From the NCBI GenBank assembly GCA_016706865.1, contig JADJIS010000003.1, positions 558,001 to 622,000 of the forward strand: a stretch of DNA of 64,000 nucleotides, in the 5' to 3' direction. The position numbers were made by a program, and so were the translations under genes. This DNA comes from Bacteroidota bacterium. Its GTDB lineage: Bacteria > Bacteroidota > Bacteroidia > Chitinophagales > BACL12. The notes under the pieces were generated by a model. It ran no database searches. It saw only the letters and a program-made list of their open reading frames with translations, and was not told the DNA's origin. Positions 52,342-60,797 of this stretch are shown in pieces (the first letter of the stretch is position 1; each line of letters begins with the position of its first letter).

Positions 52342-53685
52342 TTAGTCTTTACCCAGTATTTCCAAGGCCTTAAGTGTAATTGCGGAATCCACAGGAACAG
52401 TCATTCGCTGCGCATTTTCTACTGATTCGCTGAGAAGCGAAGGAGTTTCGCGAATCATCTTCTTGGTTTTTAAAATGTCTTTTTCAGCAGCAACCTTTTC
52501 ATAATACCGCTTGGGATCGGTATATAATAAATATGCATTATCAATAAATCCACTGGAAAATTCAGCGAGAGTGGCATCGGCATTCATGATCAGAATTACC
52601 TGATTTTTTTCTATTTCTTTTTTAAGATCCACCTCCCATACTTCCAATAATTTTGTATCACTTTCCGGAACAACTTTATTGTTGTAATACCAATATTTAC
52701 CGTTGTCGAAAACATTTTGCATAACGCCTAAATATAAAAATCCGCGGTAATAACTATCAGCTACGGCAAGTGTTTTCACTTTAGTGACATCGGGTAAAGC
52801 AGCATATCCGAATTTAGGATAAGCCATCATCATACCTTCAGGCGGAGTCTTTAATTTCGCCTTTCCTAAAATATCGGCATCACGAACTTTTGGAGCTGCC
52901 GGATAATCAATTTCCTTCCAGCGAAGATGCGGCAAATGTATATTGCGCATTTGTTCAAAATAGGAGATGAGCGAATCAGCAGCAAGTACTTCTCCATAAT
53001 AACTCCAGTGATGTCCGTATTGAGGGAACAAGGGATATTTTGAATAAGGTTTCATTTCCAGAAACCAGGATTGAAAATCCACAAAATGAATATTGTAATC
53101 CTTAATTTTTTGAGTATATACTTCGTAGTTGGTTGTTGATCGGGGATATTTTAAATATTTGGAGGGAAGGTATTCCGAATAATAGGTTCCTTTGCCCGGT
53201 GCAAAAACTACAACAAGGTCAATACCCTTTCTTTTTAAGGTATCCGCTACTACCTGAGTTTTGCGCAATTGTTCCGTTATAATATCTTCACCAACAAAAT
53301 CTCTTCCAAGATAAGCATTGATATAAGGTATATTAAAAATATAATCATCCTTACCCAATACGAACTCATTCACATTTATTTTATGAAACCAATCAAAGTC
53401 AATTTGATTTTTTAGGGGAATAGATTTTGAACCGAGAGTAGAACTTTTTTTCAGACGTTCCTCACGGTTACTTTGGTAACTGTGATCAAACCAGCTGCTT
53501 AGTGTGAATTTTACACTATCATCGGTTTTTGTTTTAGGGTCAGTTTCAGGTTTTTGCAACTGAATAATTAATACTATGGCAAAAAACAATAAGATAATAT
53601 ACCACAATGCAGTAATAACAGCAGGTTGTGTATGCTTTTTTTGAATCTCAGGGGTCGGAATCTCTTTTTTATTTTGTTTTGCCAT
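52342..53685 (-). CDS. AlgJ/AlgX-like SGNH-fold acetyltransferase partner protein
   Basis: 447 residues from the ATG at 53685 (MAKQNKKEIPTPE), which starts 4 bp after the stop of the acyltransferase gene; the longer open frame would overlap that gene. One membrane anchor (ALWYIILLFFAIVLIIQL) is followed by a periplasmic SGNH-like domain: Asp/Lys-containing VVVFAPGKGTYYSEYLP, GHHWSYYGEV with the catalytic His, and the probable nucleophile Ser in VADSYYRG. This is the AlgJ/AlgX type, which moves acetyl groups from the MBOAT partner onto an extracellular polysaccharide. Confidence 0.87.
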   Translation of the reverse strand: MAKQNKKEIPTPEIQKKHTQPAVITALWYIILLFFAIVLIIQLQKPETDPKTKTDDSVKFTLSSWFDHSYQSNREERLKKSSTLGSKSIPLKNQIDFDWFHKINVNEFVLGKDDYIFNIPYINAYLGRDFVGEDIITEQLRKTQVVADTLKRKGIDLVVVFAPGKGTYYSEYLPSKYLKYPRSTTNYEVYTQKIKDYNIHFVDFQSWFLEMKPYSKYPLFPQYGHHWSYYGEVLAADSLISYFEQMRNIHLPHLRWKEIDYPAAPKVRDADILGKAKLKTPPEGMMMAYPKFGYAALPDVTKVKTLAVADSYYRGFLYLGVMQNVFDNGKYWYYNNKVVPESDTKLLEVWEVDLKKEIEKNQVILIMNADATLAEFSSGFIDNAYLLYTDPKRYYEKVAAEKDILKTKKMIRETPSLLSESVENAQRMTVPVDSAITLKALEILGKD

Positions 53686-53689
53686 AAAC

Positions 53690-55123
53690 TCAGAATCTGA
53701 AATAAATGAAAGGATTAAAAGTGGAGGCACTTACATACATCACACAAATGAGATAAACAAAAATCCCGGCCAAGGTGAATACTATATATTCCTTTTGTTT
53801 TAAAACGCCATAAAATAAACGATCGTGTAAAGGTTTGATTCTTTTGCTCAGGGTGATGAACGAAAATAAAATGGCTGCAAAAACAACATAATCAAAATCA
53901 TTTAATGTTACTATATTTTTACTTGCATTAAAATCGAAAGCAAACATTGTTTTCACATAATTAAAAGCATCTCCGATATTTTCCAATCGGAAAAATACCC
54001 ATCCTACAACCACAACTATAAAACAATAAATGATACCTATAATTTTACCTGCTTTATTTAGCAGTTTCAATAAGAAACTTCTTTCCAAAATTAAAAATAC
54101 TCCGTGGTAAACTCCCCAGAATACAAAGTTCCAGCTAGCTCCATGCCATAATCCGGAAGCAAAAAAAACGATCCCGAGATTAATATAAGTTCGCATGGCG
54201 CTACCCTTATTTCCTCCTAAGGGAATGTATAAATAATTTTTCATCCATGCACCCAAGGTTATATGCCATCGGCGCCAAAATTCTGTGATACTTGTTGCTG
54301 TATAAGGACTATTAAAATTTTCCGGAAGTTTAAATCCCATAAATTTCCCGATCCCAATTGCCATATCCGAATAACCAGAAAAATCGAAATAGATCTGGAA
54401 AGTGTATGCAATTGCACCAATCCAGGTTGCAGTGGTATTCAGTGAGGCAGCATCCATTCCGAAAATGGCATCCGCCTGCGCTCCCATGGTATTTGCGATC
54501 AGAACTTTTTTGCTCAACCCTATGCAAAATTGAATGAAACCCGAAAGTTTATTATTAGCAGTTTCATTGTTCACATGGTCTTTAATCTGATCAGAAATAT
54601 CAATATAACGAACAATGGGACCTGCAATTAATTTCGGAAATAACAATATATATAATTGATATTCCCAAAAATTATCCAATGGTTTGTGCACTCTTCTATA
54701 TACATCAACAGCGTATGTAATGCTTTCAAATGTGTAAAAGGAAATACCTATAGGTAGCAGGATTTTAGCTATTTCAATTGCGGGTAATCCGAAAATATGG
54801 GTGAAAGAATTGAGGTTGTCTACAAAAAAATTGCAATATTTAAAATATAGGAGTAATCCCAGATTAACGGAAAGTGATAATATAAAAAGCAGTATCTTAT
54901 TCCGTTTGGTCGTGGCATTATACATGAACTTTACAAACCAAAAATCAAGAAAGGTTGCTGCGAGAATGATAAAAATAAACTGAGGTCCACCCCAGCTGTA
55001 AAAAAATATGGAACTTCCTAAAATAAAGAAATTCTTGATACCGGCTTTTTTGGGTAACAGACTGTAAATTATTACAAACAGCGGTAAAAAGATCGTTAAA
55101 AAGTAGGAGCTGCTAAAAACCAT
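53690..55123 (-). CDS. MBOAT-family O-acyltransferase (AlgI-like)
   Basis: 477 residues from the ATG at 55123 (MVFSSSYFLTIFLPLF); the longer frame adds an implausible hydrophobic leader. About 11-12 membrane segments. AlgI-type hallmarks are EFWRRWHITLGAWM with His287 and the catalytic GLWHGASWNFVFWG with His327. It passes acetyl groups across the inner membrane to the AlgJ-like protein encoded next. No alginate synthase genes are near, so the target polymer is another glycan. Confidence 0.93.
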   Translation of the reverse strand: MVFSSSYFLTIFLPLFVIIYSLLPKKAGIKNFFILGSSIFFYSWGGPQFIFIILAATFLDFWFVKFMYNATTKRNKILLFILSLSVNLGLLLYFKYCNFFVDNLNSFTHIFGLPAIEIAKILLPIGISFYTFESITYAVDVYRRVHKPLDNFWEYQLYILLFPKLIAGPIVRYIDISDQIKDHVNNETANNKLSGFIQFCIGLSKKVLIANTMGAQADAIFGMDAASLNTTATWIGAIAYTFQIYFDFSGYSDMAIGIGKFMGFKLPENFNSPYTATSITEFWRRWHITLGAWMKNYLYIPLGGNKGSAMRTYINLGIVFFASGLWHGASWNFVFWGVYHGVFLILERSFLLKLLNKAGKIIGIIYCFIVVVVGWVFFRLENIGDAFNYVKTMFAFDFNASKNIVTLNDFDYVVFAAILFSFITLSKRIKPLHDRLFYGVLKQKEYIVFTLAGIFVYLICVMYVSASTFNPFIYFRF

Positions 55124-55211
55124 AGAATTAAAACAAGGTGCAAATAAAAGGAAAAAGGGCAGCATTTAAAAATTGCAGATGCCTGTAAAGGGTAGATAAT
55201 GCAATAATCTG

Positions 55212-57164
55212 TCAATAAGGCCTTACCTGTTTGATATAAAGACCTTTTGCCCCATCAAATTTGAATTCTATATCGAGACTGTAATCCCTGTAACCGTAAT
55301 GCGAGGAATGTTTGGAATAAAAGTGGGTTTTTATTTCACCAAGTGCTAAATATAAATCATTAATTTGACGTTCGGAAAGGACAGGAATTCCATTGTTTTG
55401 ATTTGAAAAGGTGATATAATCCGTAACTGTCTGATCCCCGCGATCTCCAATCTCAATTGTATTGTAAACTACAAACTGGTCGCAAATAATACTGTCGCCG
55501 GGCTCAACCACTGAAATCTCACCTATCTGCACATTGATCACAAATCCCGGAAAATCGTTGCGGTATAAATTGGTAGTGATGCAAACACCATTCGCGGTTT
55601 CCTCGGGAAAAGAACGATGCACAAGAACTCCCATATAAACGGAGGGTTCATAAATATTAAAAATTGCGCGTTCCTGATATGCGCGAAATGTAAATGTACT
55701 CGCCCAAACATCTTTTATTGCGCGTTCAATACTTTTTGCGGAGTCGTATAAAATTCCGGTTTTAGAATCATATAACCCCGCACCATTAAATCCCTCCAGA
55801 TCTTCAGCATTGGTGGATGATCTAAACCGATAAGCATATCCTGCATTATTTGTGATGATCTTATTTTCAATACTCGAAATTAATTTTTTATCGATTGGCG
55901 CGGTTTTTATCGCTTTCCTAATTTTTTTTAAATGCTCCTCCAATAATTCGTTGTTATGTTGAATTGCAGAATCAAGGTAAAGAATATTCAACAAGCTATC
56001 AATATTTTTTTGCCCTACATGTTGTTTGTAAAAATAAAAAGGAATGGCAAAACCAACTTCCGGAATCTTAAACCCGGCTCGTTGTTGAATGAGATTTAAT
56101 TCACCGAAATTAGCTGCTTTACTTCCTACAATTTGGTAAGAACCATAATTGAAATTTTTGACGTCCAATATATAATTTATACTAAGATCGCTTTTCAATT
56201 TTTTTAATTTATGTGTTGGAAGTTTACTCCAAAATTTTTCTGCATCTGCCAACTTTGCCTCCTCTATAAAAAACGTATCATTTTCTACCGTGAGTTTTAT
56301 AAGTTTGTTTTCCATTTTTTTTAATAAAACATCAAACCATGCTTCTGTGTACATCATACAAACCATGCCCCTGTTGTGACTCAGCACATTTACGTGACTG
56401 AGCGGAGTTTGAAATTGGGTTGAAATAATTGCAACGCATTCGGGTAGATTTATTGGATTTTCATTTATCATCATGATGTCATGAGTTCCGATACTATCTA
56501 CCGCATTATCAATATGGTGGATCCTTTTTAAATACCCAAATGCAACACCACTGTTAACAGACTGATATTGTTGTTCTTTGAAAACAACATCAGGTGTGGT
56601 ATAAGGTATAGACAATTTTTTTTCACTGATCAATTTTTGAATGTGTGATGTATTTGCCAGTAATGTAAGCGATTCTCCAAAAAATGTTTTGTCTTTTATT
56701 TTATTGAATAAAAATGCAATATCATTTTCATTACTTATATCAGAACCTGCAAATTCGACAGTATAAAGTTTGGCATTCGGAAAATAATTTATTGTTGCAA
56801 GAATAAAGTTTCTATCCGACCCTGAACTGTAGCTGGAAAAATTAAAAGTGCCGAGCCCGTACGGAACATTTAATACCTCCAGTGCAAAATCGTAATGAAA
56901 ATTATATCTCGAGGATTCAATAAAATATAATTTTTGAGCCTCCAGATCATATAAAACTTTTACAGCTTCAATGTCACTATATTTATCGGATAGTGCTTCT
57001 CCTTTTAATTTATCAAAAATTTCCCTGTTGGGGATTTCTTCAGTATAATCACCATTAAAACTGATATTGGAATTAGAAAAACAGCCTGCAAATCCCAAAT
57101 TAAACACTATAAATATTACAAGTGTTTTAAAAGTTATTTGTGAGGGTAAAAATTCTATTCTCAT
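55212..57164 (-). CDS. Lipoprotein with PEP-synthase/PPDK-like phosphohistidine and ATP-binding domains
   Basis: A 650-residue protein. The N-terminus has a hydrophobic stretch and a lipobox-like LGFAGC, so it is probably an outer-envelope lipoprotein. Residues ~35-230 are unassigned. A swivelling phosphohistidine-like segment follows (QTPLSHVNVLSHNRG, about 253-267), then an ATP-grasp PPDK_N-like domain (about 325-650) with VGSKAANFGEL, the RSSTNAEDLEGFNGAG loop and a C-terminal DIEFKFDGAKGLYIKQVRPY. Compared with PEP synthase the order is reversed and the PEP-binding barrel is absent. How ATP would reach such a domain outside the cytoplasm is unclear. Confidence 0.8.
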   Translation of the reverse strand: MRIEFLPSQITFKTLVIFIVFNLGFAGCFSNSNISFNGDYTEEIPNREIFDKLKGEALSDKYSDIEAVKVLYDLEAQKLYFIESSRYNFHYDFALEVLNVPYGLGTFNFSSYSSGSDRNFILATINYFPNAKLYTVEFAGSDISNENDIAFLFNKIKDKTFFGESLTLLANTSHIQKLISEKKLSIPYTTPDVVFKEQQYQSVNSGVAFGYLKRIHHIDNAVDSIGTHDIMMINENPINLPECVAIISTQFQTPLSHVNVLSHNRGMVCMMYTEAWFDVLLKKMENKLIKLTVENDTFFIEEAKLADAEKFWSKLPTHKLKKLKSDLSINYILDVKNFNYGSYQIVGSKAANFGELNLIQQRAGFKIPEVGFAIPFYFYKQHVGQKNIDSLLNILYLDSAIQHNNELLEEHLKKIRKAIKTAPIDKKLISSIENKIITNNAGYAYRFRSSTNAEDLEGFNGAGLYDSKTGILYDSAKSIERAIKDVWASTFTFRAYQERAIFNIYEPSVYMGVLVHRSFPEETANGVCITTNLYRNDFPGFVINVQIGEISVVEPGDSIICDQFVVYNTIEIGDRGDQTVTDYITFSNQNNGIPVLSERQINDLYLALGEIKTHFYSKHSSHYGYRDYSLDIEFKFDGAKGLYIKQVRPY

Positions 57165-57330
57165 GGCACCGGAGTATTGACAAACGCAAGAATACCGATA
57201 AAAATTTTAAGTTAAGATGCTCCAATGCGTAAAATTACACAGGGTTCCAACCAATTATAAGGAAATTTTATGAGCAAAATTTGAATTTTTCAAATAATGT
57301 ATATACATTTATCTGCTAAATCAGGCTAAA

Positions 57331-58239
57331 ATGAAAAAAATACATTTACTCCTATTATTATGCTTTGCCTTGTCGGGTACAATGCAAGCTACCATTCACA
57401 TTATTAACGTTTCCAACTTTGTATTTACGCCAAATGCACTTACGGTGAATTGTAATGATACCATTCAATTTCATCGCGTGAATGGCACCCATCCTGTGGT
57501 TTCAGAATCGGGTGCATGGACTACTTTTACAATGAGTGGAGCACTTATCAACCAAAATATTGCTTTATCTACCGCAGGAACTTATGCTTATTATTGCGAT
57601 TTTCATGGTGGGGCAGGCGGAGTAGGTATGGCAGGAACTATTACGGTTACTTGTGCACCTCCAACCTGTACAACACCAGGTGGGGTTACATCAGCTATGA
57701 TAACTTCAACAACTGCCAAAATTTCATGGTCAGCAGTTGTTGGCGCAACTAAATATCAGATACAATACAGACCGGTAGGAACACCAACATGGTTGAAAAA
57801 AAATTCAACAACCCTAACTAAAAAACTTGTCGGCCTTACACCCTCAACTACATATCAATATAAGGTAAAAGCAATTTGTGCGGTAGGAAGCAGTCCCTTT
57901 AGTACGATTCAAACCTTCACCACACTTGCGTTCGATGATGGAGGTGGTGATACGAAACAAGAAATAGCTCCTGTTCAGGAAGAGCATGTTACGCAAATGG
58001 GAGTTTATCCGAATCCGAATTCCGGAGAATTTCAAGTAGTTATGATGCATGTGCATCAGGATGGTGTGAAAGTTCAGGTTTACGATATGACGGGGAAACT
58101 GATTTTGGAACAACCTGTAACATTGATGGATATGGATTTTGTTGAAAATATTAAACTTCCGGATGGTTTCAAAGGAAATGCAATTATTAAGGTTACTGTT
58201 GATGGAAAGGATTATACAAAGGATATATTGGTGCAGTAA
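57331..58239 (+). CDS. Sorted surface protein with cupredoxin and fibronectin type III domains
   Basis: A 302-residue protein. Signal peptide (1-20, ...SGTMQA), then a plastocyanin-like domain (21-107) with the type 1 copper ligands His54 (GTHPV), Cys89, His92 (YYCDFHGG) and Met100 (GVGMAG). A fibronectin type III domain follows (about 112-198, ending STIQTFTTLA), then a linker and a type IX sorting domain (about 222-302, GVYPNPNSGEFQV). It probably shuttles electrons or holds copper at the cell surface. It is monocistronic, with the hairpin array beginning about 50 bp downstream. Confidence 0.88.
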   Translation: MKKIHLLLLLCFALSGTMQATIHIINVSNFVFTPNALTVNCNDTIQFHRVNGTHPVVSESGAWTTFTMSGALINQNIALSTAGTYAYYCDFHGGAGGVGMAGTITVTCAPPTCTTPGGVTSAMITSTTAKISWSAVVGATKYQIQYRPVGTPTWLKKNSTTLTKKLVGLTPSTTYQYKVKAICAVGSSPFSTIQTFTTLAFDDGGGDTKQEIAPVQEEHVTQMGVYPNPNSGEFQVVMMHVHQDGVKVQVYDMTGKLILEQPVTLMDMDFVENIKLPDGFKGNAIIKVTVDGKDYTKDILVQ

Positions 58240-58286
58240 TTTTTTAAAACGGTTTTAAATTTAAAGTAAAATTCCAGGTTTTAATT

Positions 58287-59520
58287 GCCACTTATACATG
58301 AATTTTTACTCGTGTATTCGGGGCAATTTTTTTTTGTCCATAAAGTGGGTTAAATGCTAGCCACGAATGCACGAATGAACAACCGGAGGGTGGGTCGCCT
58401 TATCGGGAAAAAAAATAATTTTTATTCGTGCATTCGGGGCAATTTTTTTGTCCATAATGTGGGTTAAATGCTAGCCACGAATGCACGAATGAACAACCGG
58501 ATTGTGGGTCGCCTTATCGGGAAAAAAAATAATTTTTATTCGTGCATTCGTGGCAATTTTTTTTTGTCCATACTGTGGGTTAAATGCTAGCCACGAATGC
58601 ACGAATGAACAACCGGATTGTGGGTCGCCTTATCGGGAAAAAAAATAATTTTTATTCGTGCATTCGGGGCAATTTTTTTTGTCCATAATGTGGGTTAAAT
58701 GATAGCCACGAATGCACGAATGAACAACCGGAGGGTGGGTCGCCTTATCGGGAAAAAAAATAATTTTTATTCGTGCATTCGTGGCAATTTTTTTTGTCCA
58801 TAATGTGGGTTAAATGCTAGCCACGAATGCACGAATGAACAACCGGAGGGTGGGTCGCCTTATCGGGAAAAAAAATAATTTTTATTATTGCATTCGGGGC
58901 AATTCTTTTTGTCCATAATGTGGGTTAAATGCTAGCCACGAATGCACGAATGAACAACCGGATTGTGGGTCGCCTTATCGGGAAAAAAAATAATTTTTAT
59001 TCGTGCATTCGGGGCAATTTTTTTTTGTCCATAATGTGGGTTAAATGCTAGCCACGAATGCACGAATGAACAACCGGATTGTGGGTCGCCTTATCGGGAA
59101 AAAAAATAATTTTTATTCGTGCATTCGTGGCAATTTTTTTTTGTCCATAATGTGGGTTAAATGCTAGCCACGAATGCACGAATGAACAACCGGATTGTGG
59201 GTCGCCTTATCGGGAAAAAGAATAATTTTTATTCGTGCATTCGTGGCAATTTTTTTTGTCCATACTGTGGGTTAAATGCTAGCCACGAATGCACGAATGA
59301 ACAACCGGAGGGTGGGTCGCCTTATCGGGAAAAAAAATAATTTTTATTCGTGCATTCGTGGCAATTTTTTTTGTCCATACTGTGGGTTAAATGCTAGCCA
59401 CGAATGCACGAATGAACAACCGGAGGGTGGGTCGCCTTATCGGGAAAAAAAAATATTTTTATTCGTGCATTGGTGGCAATTTTTTTTGTCACTCGTGCAT
59501 TCGTGGCAACTTTGCATCCA
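58287..59520. repeat. 115-bp hairpin tandem array, ten units
   Basis: The landmark CCACGAATGCACGAATGAAC recurs at 58361, 58475, 58591, 58706, 58821, 58936, 59052, 59168, 59283 and 59398, i.e. a period of 114-116 bp. Each unit carries left arm GCCACGAATGCACGAAT and right arm ATTCGTGCATTCGTGGC, a perfect 17-bp inverted repeat around a ~55-nt loop containing GTGGGTCGCCTTATCGGG. A partial right arm precedes the first unit. Units are nearly identical apart from a GG/TT switch in the loop, a G/T switch in the right arm and poly-T length. Open frames here are stop-free repeat, not genes. With the next feature it occupies the 1452-bp gap. Confidence 0.95.
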
Positions 59521-59540
59521 TTTTGTGGGATAAAAATGAT

Positions 59541-59588
59541 GAAGCCACGAACCTGCTTGCCGAGGTAATCAGGCAGGTGCAGAAATGA
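59541..59588. repeat. Degenerate array unit interrupted by a short palindrome
   Basis: GCCACGAA of the array unit is followed by a 28-nt palindrome (59551-59578, ACCTGC ... GCAGGT, 9-bp stem with one G-T pair) and then CAGAAATGAAC, which resembles the rest of the array arm. It looks like a small palindromic element inserted in an old unit. The final ~100 bp before lpxK shows only the promoter box. Confidence 0.55.
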
Positions 59589-59679
59589 ACAGCCTGATAC
59601 AAAGAAGCCTTCAGAGTTATAGAAGGAAATTAAATGTAGTATAAATAGTTCTGCAATAAAACACCAGCCTTTTTTTTAT

Positions 59680-59687
59680 TACTTTCG
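59680..59687 (+). promoter_or_regulatory. Variant -7 box (TActTTCG) of lpxK
   Basis: One mismatch to TAnnTTTG, followed by CACC and the ATG only 4 nt later. The same TTCG variant stands upstream of the glgP-like gene (9754-9761) and ftsE (25417-25424). Confidence 0.4.
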
Positions 59688-59691
59688 CACC

Positions 59692-60741
59692 ATGCGCATT
59701 TTACTACTTCCTTTTGCATGGATATATGGAGCACTGATACTAATTAGAAATTATTTTTACGATAAAGGATGGCTTCGAAGTTTTGAATTTGATTTTCCTG
59801 TTATATTGGTTGGAAACCTTTCTACAGGCGGCACAGGAAAAACTCCCCATGTTGAATATTTACTTCGTTTGTTAATGCCTGATTACAAGGTGGCAACACT
59901 TAGTCGCGGTTACAAACGCAAAATGAAAGGTTATGGACTGGCTACAGAATTAAGTTTGGTGGAGGATATTGGCGATGAGCCAAAATTATATAAACAAAAA
60001 TATCCTGATGCGGAAGTTGCAGTAAGTGAAAAACGTGTTATCGGAATTTATTATTTATTAAATGATGAACCCGATGTAAAAGTGGTGATACTGGATGATG
60101 GAATGCAACATAGAAGGTTAAAGGCCGGGTTTCAAATTTTATTGACGCAATACAACAAACTTTTTACGGAAGATCACATGCTTCCTGCAGGTAACCTTAG
60201 AGAACCCTCTTCTGGCAAAAAGAGAGCATACGTTATTATAGTAACCAAATGTCCTGAATCATTATCTTCCTCGGAAAAAAATAATATCAAAGAAAAAATT
60301 GATCCTCATCAAAACCAAAAAGTATTTTTTACAACACAACAATATGGAAATTTATATCCTTTGTTTGATGATCAAAAAATAAAAAATGTTACCACTGAAC
60401 AAGATGCAATAATGGTGACAGGTATAGCAGGTAATAAGGAGATGGAAGTCTACTTAAATAAAAATTTTAAAACCATAAAAAATATTTCCTTCAGCGACCA
60501 TCACTATTATACAGATGATAATATCAAATTCATCCAACTCAGATCGGAGGGTAAAATTATTATCACCACAGAAAAAGATGCCATGCGGTTGATGGAAAAA
60601 AAAGAAACAATTCTACAGCACGGGCTTTCTATTTTTGTTTTGCCTATTGAAATAAAATTTTTGGAGGATAAGGAGGTATTTTCAGATAAGGTCATAAATT
60701 ATATAAAAAGTTATGCCAATGCTGAAAGTTCTTCGAATTAA
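59692..60741 (+). CDS. lpxK: Tetraacyldisaccharide 4'-kinase
   Basis: A 349-residue membrane-associated kinase that phosphorylates the 4' position of the lipid A disaccharide. The N-terminal amphipathic/hydrophobic segment (ILLLPFAWIYGALILIRNYF) is the membrane anchor, followed by the P-loop LSTGGTGKTPHVEYL, LSRGYKRKMKGYG, and the Asp/His-containing VVILDDGMQHRRL; the second half contains SFSDHHYYTDDN and TTEKDAMRL. It is functionally linked to lpxC/lpxA at the left edge, though ~59 kb away. Confidence 0.96.
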   Translation: MRILLLPFAWIYGALILIRNYFYDKGWLRSFEFDFPVILVGNLSTGGTGKTPHVEYLLRLLMPDYKVATLSRGYKRKMKGYGLATELSLVEDIGDEPKLYKQKYPDAEVAVSEKRVIGIYYLLNDEPDVKVVILDDGMQHRRLKAGFQILLTQYNKLFTEDHMLPAGNLREPSSGKKRAYVIIVTKCPESLSSSEKNNIKEKIDPHQNQKVFFTTQQYGNLYPLFDDQKIKNVTTEQDAIMVTGIAGNKEMEVYLNKNFKTIKNISFSDHHYYTDDNIKFIQLRSEGKIIITTEKDAMRLMEKKETILQHGLSIFVLPIEIKFLEDKEVFSDKVINYIKSYANAESSSN

Positions 60742-60781
60742 TAGCTTTTGACCCTGTAAGTTAACCCTCATCTACATGCAT

Positions 60782-60789
60782 TATCTTTG
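60782..60789 (+). promoter_or_regulatory. -7 box (TAtcTTTG) of the nucleoside phosphorylase gene
   Basis: Perfect TAnnTTTG followed by CAC, ending 8 nt before the first ATG (60798) and 20 nt before the second (60810). Confidence 0.55.
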
Positions 60790-60797
60790 CACAATAA

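Noticed and set aside
52103..52345. 80-codon plus-strand frame
   Set aside because: Very Lys/Asn/Phe-rich start derived from A- and T-runs, no neighbours on that strand and it overlaps the promoter region of minus-strand genes.
58287..59520. CRISPR array
   Set aside because: The period of 115 bp is far too long, there are no unique spacers (the whole unit repeats), and no cas genes are present.
59276..59588. Two open frames with LATNARMNNRRVGRLIGKK starts
   Set aside because: They are translations of the 115-bp repeat; the shared peptide only reflects repeat identity.
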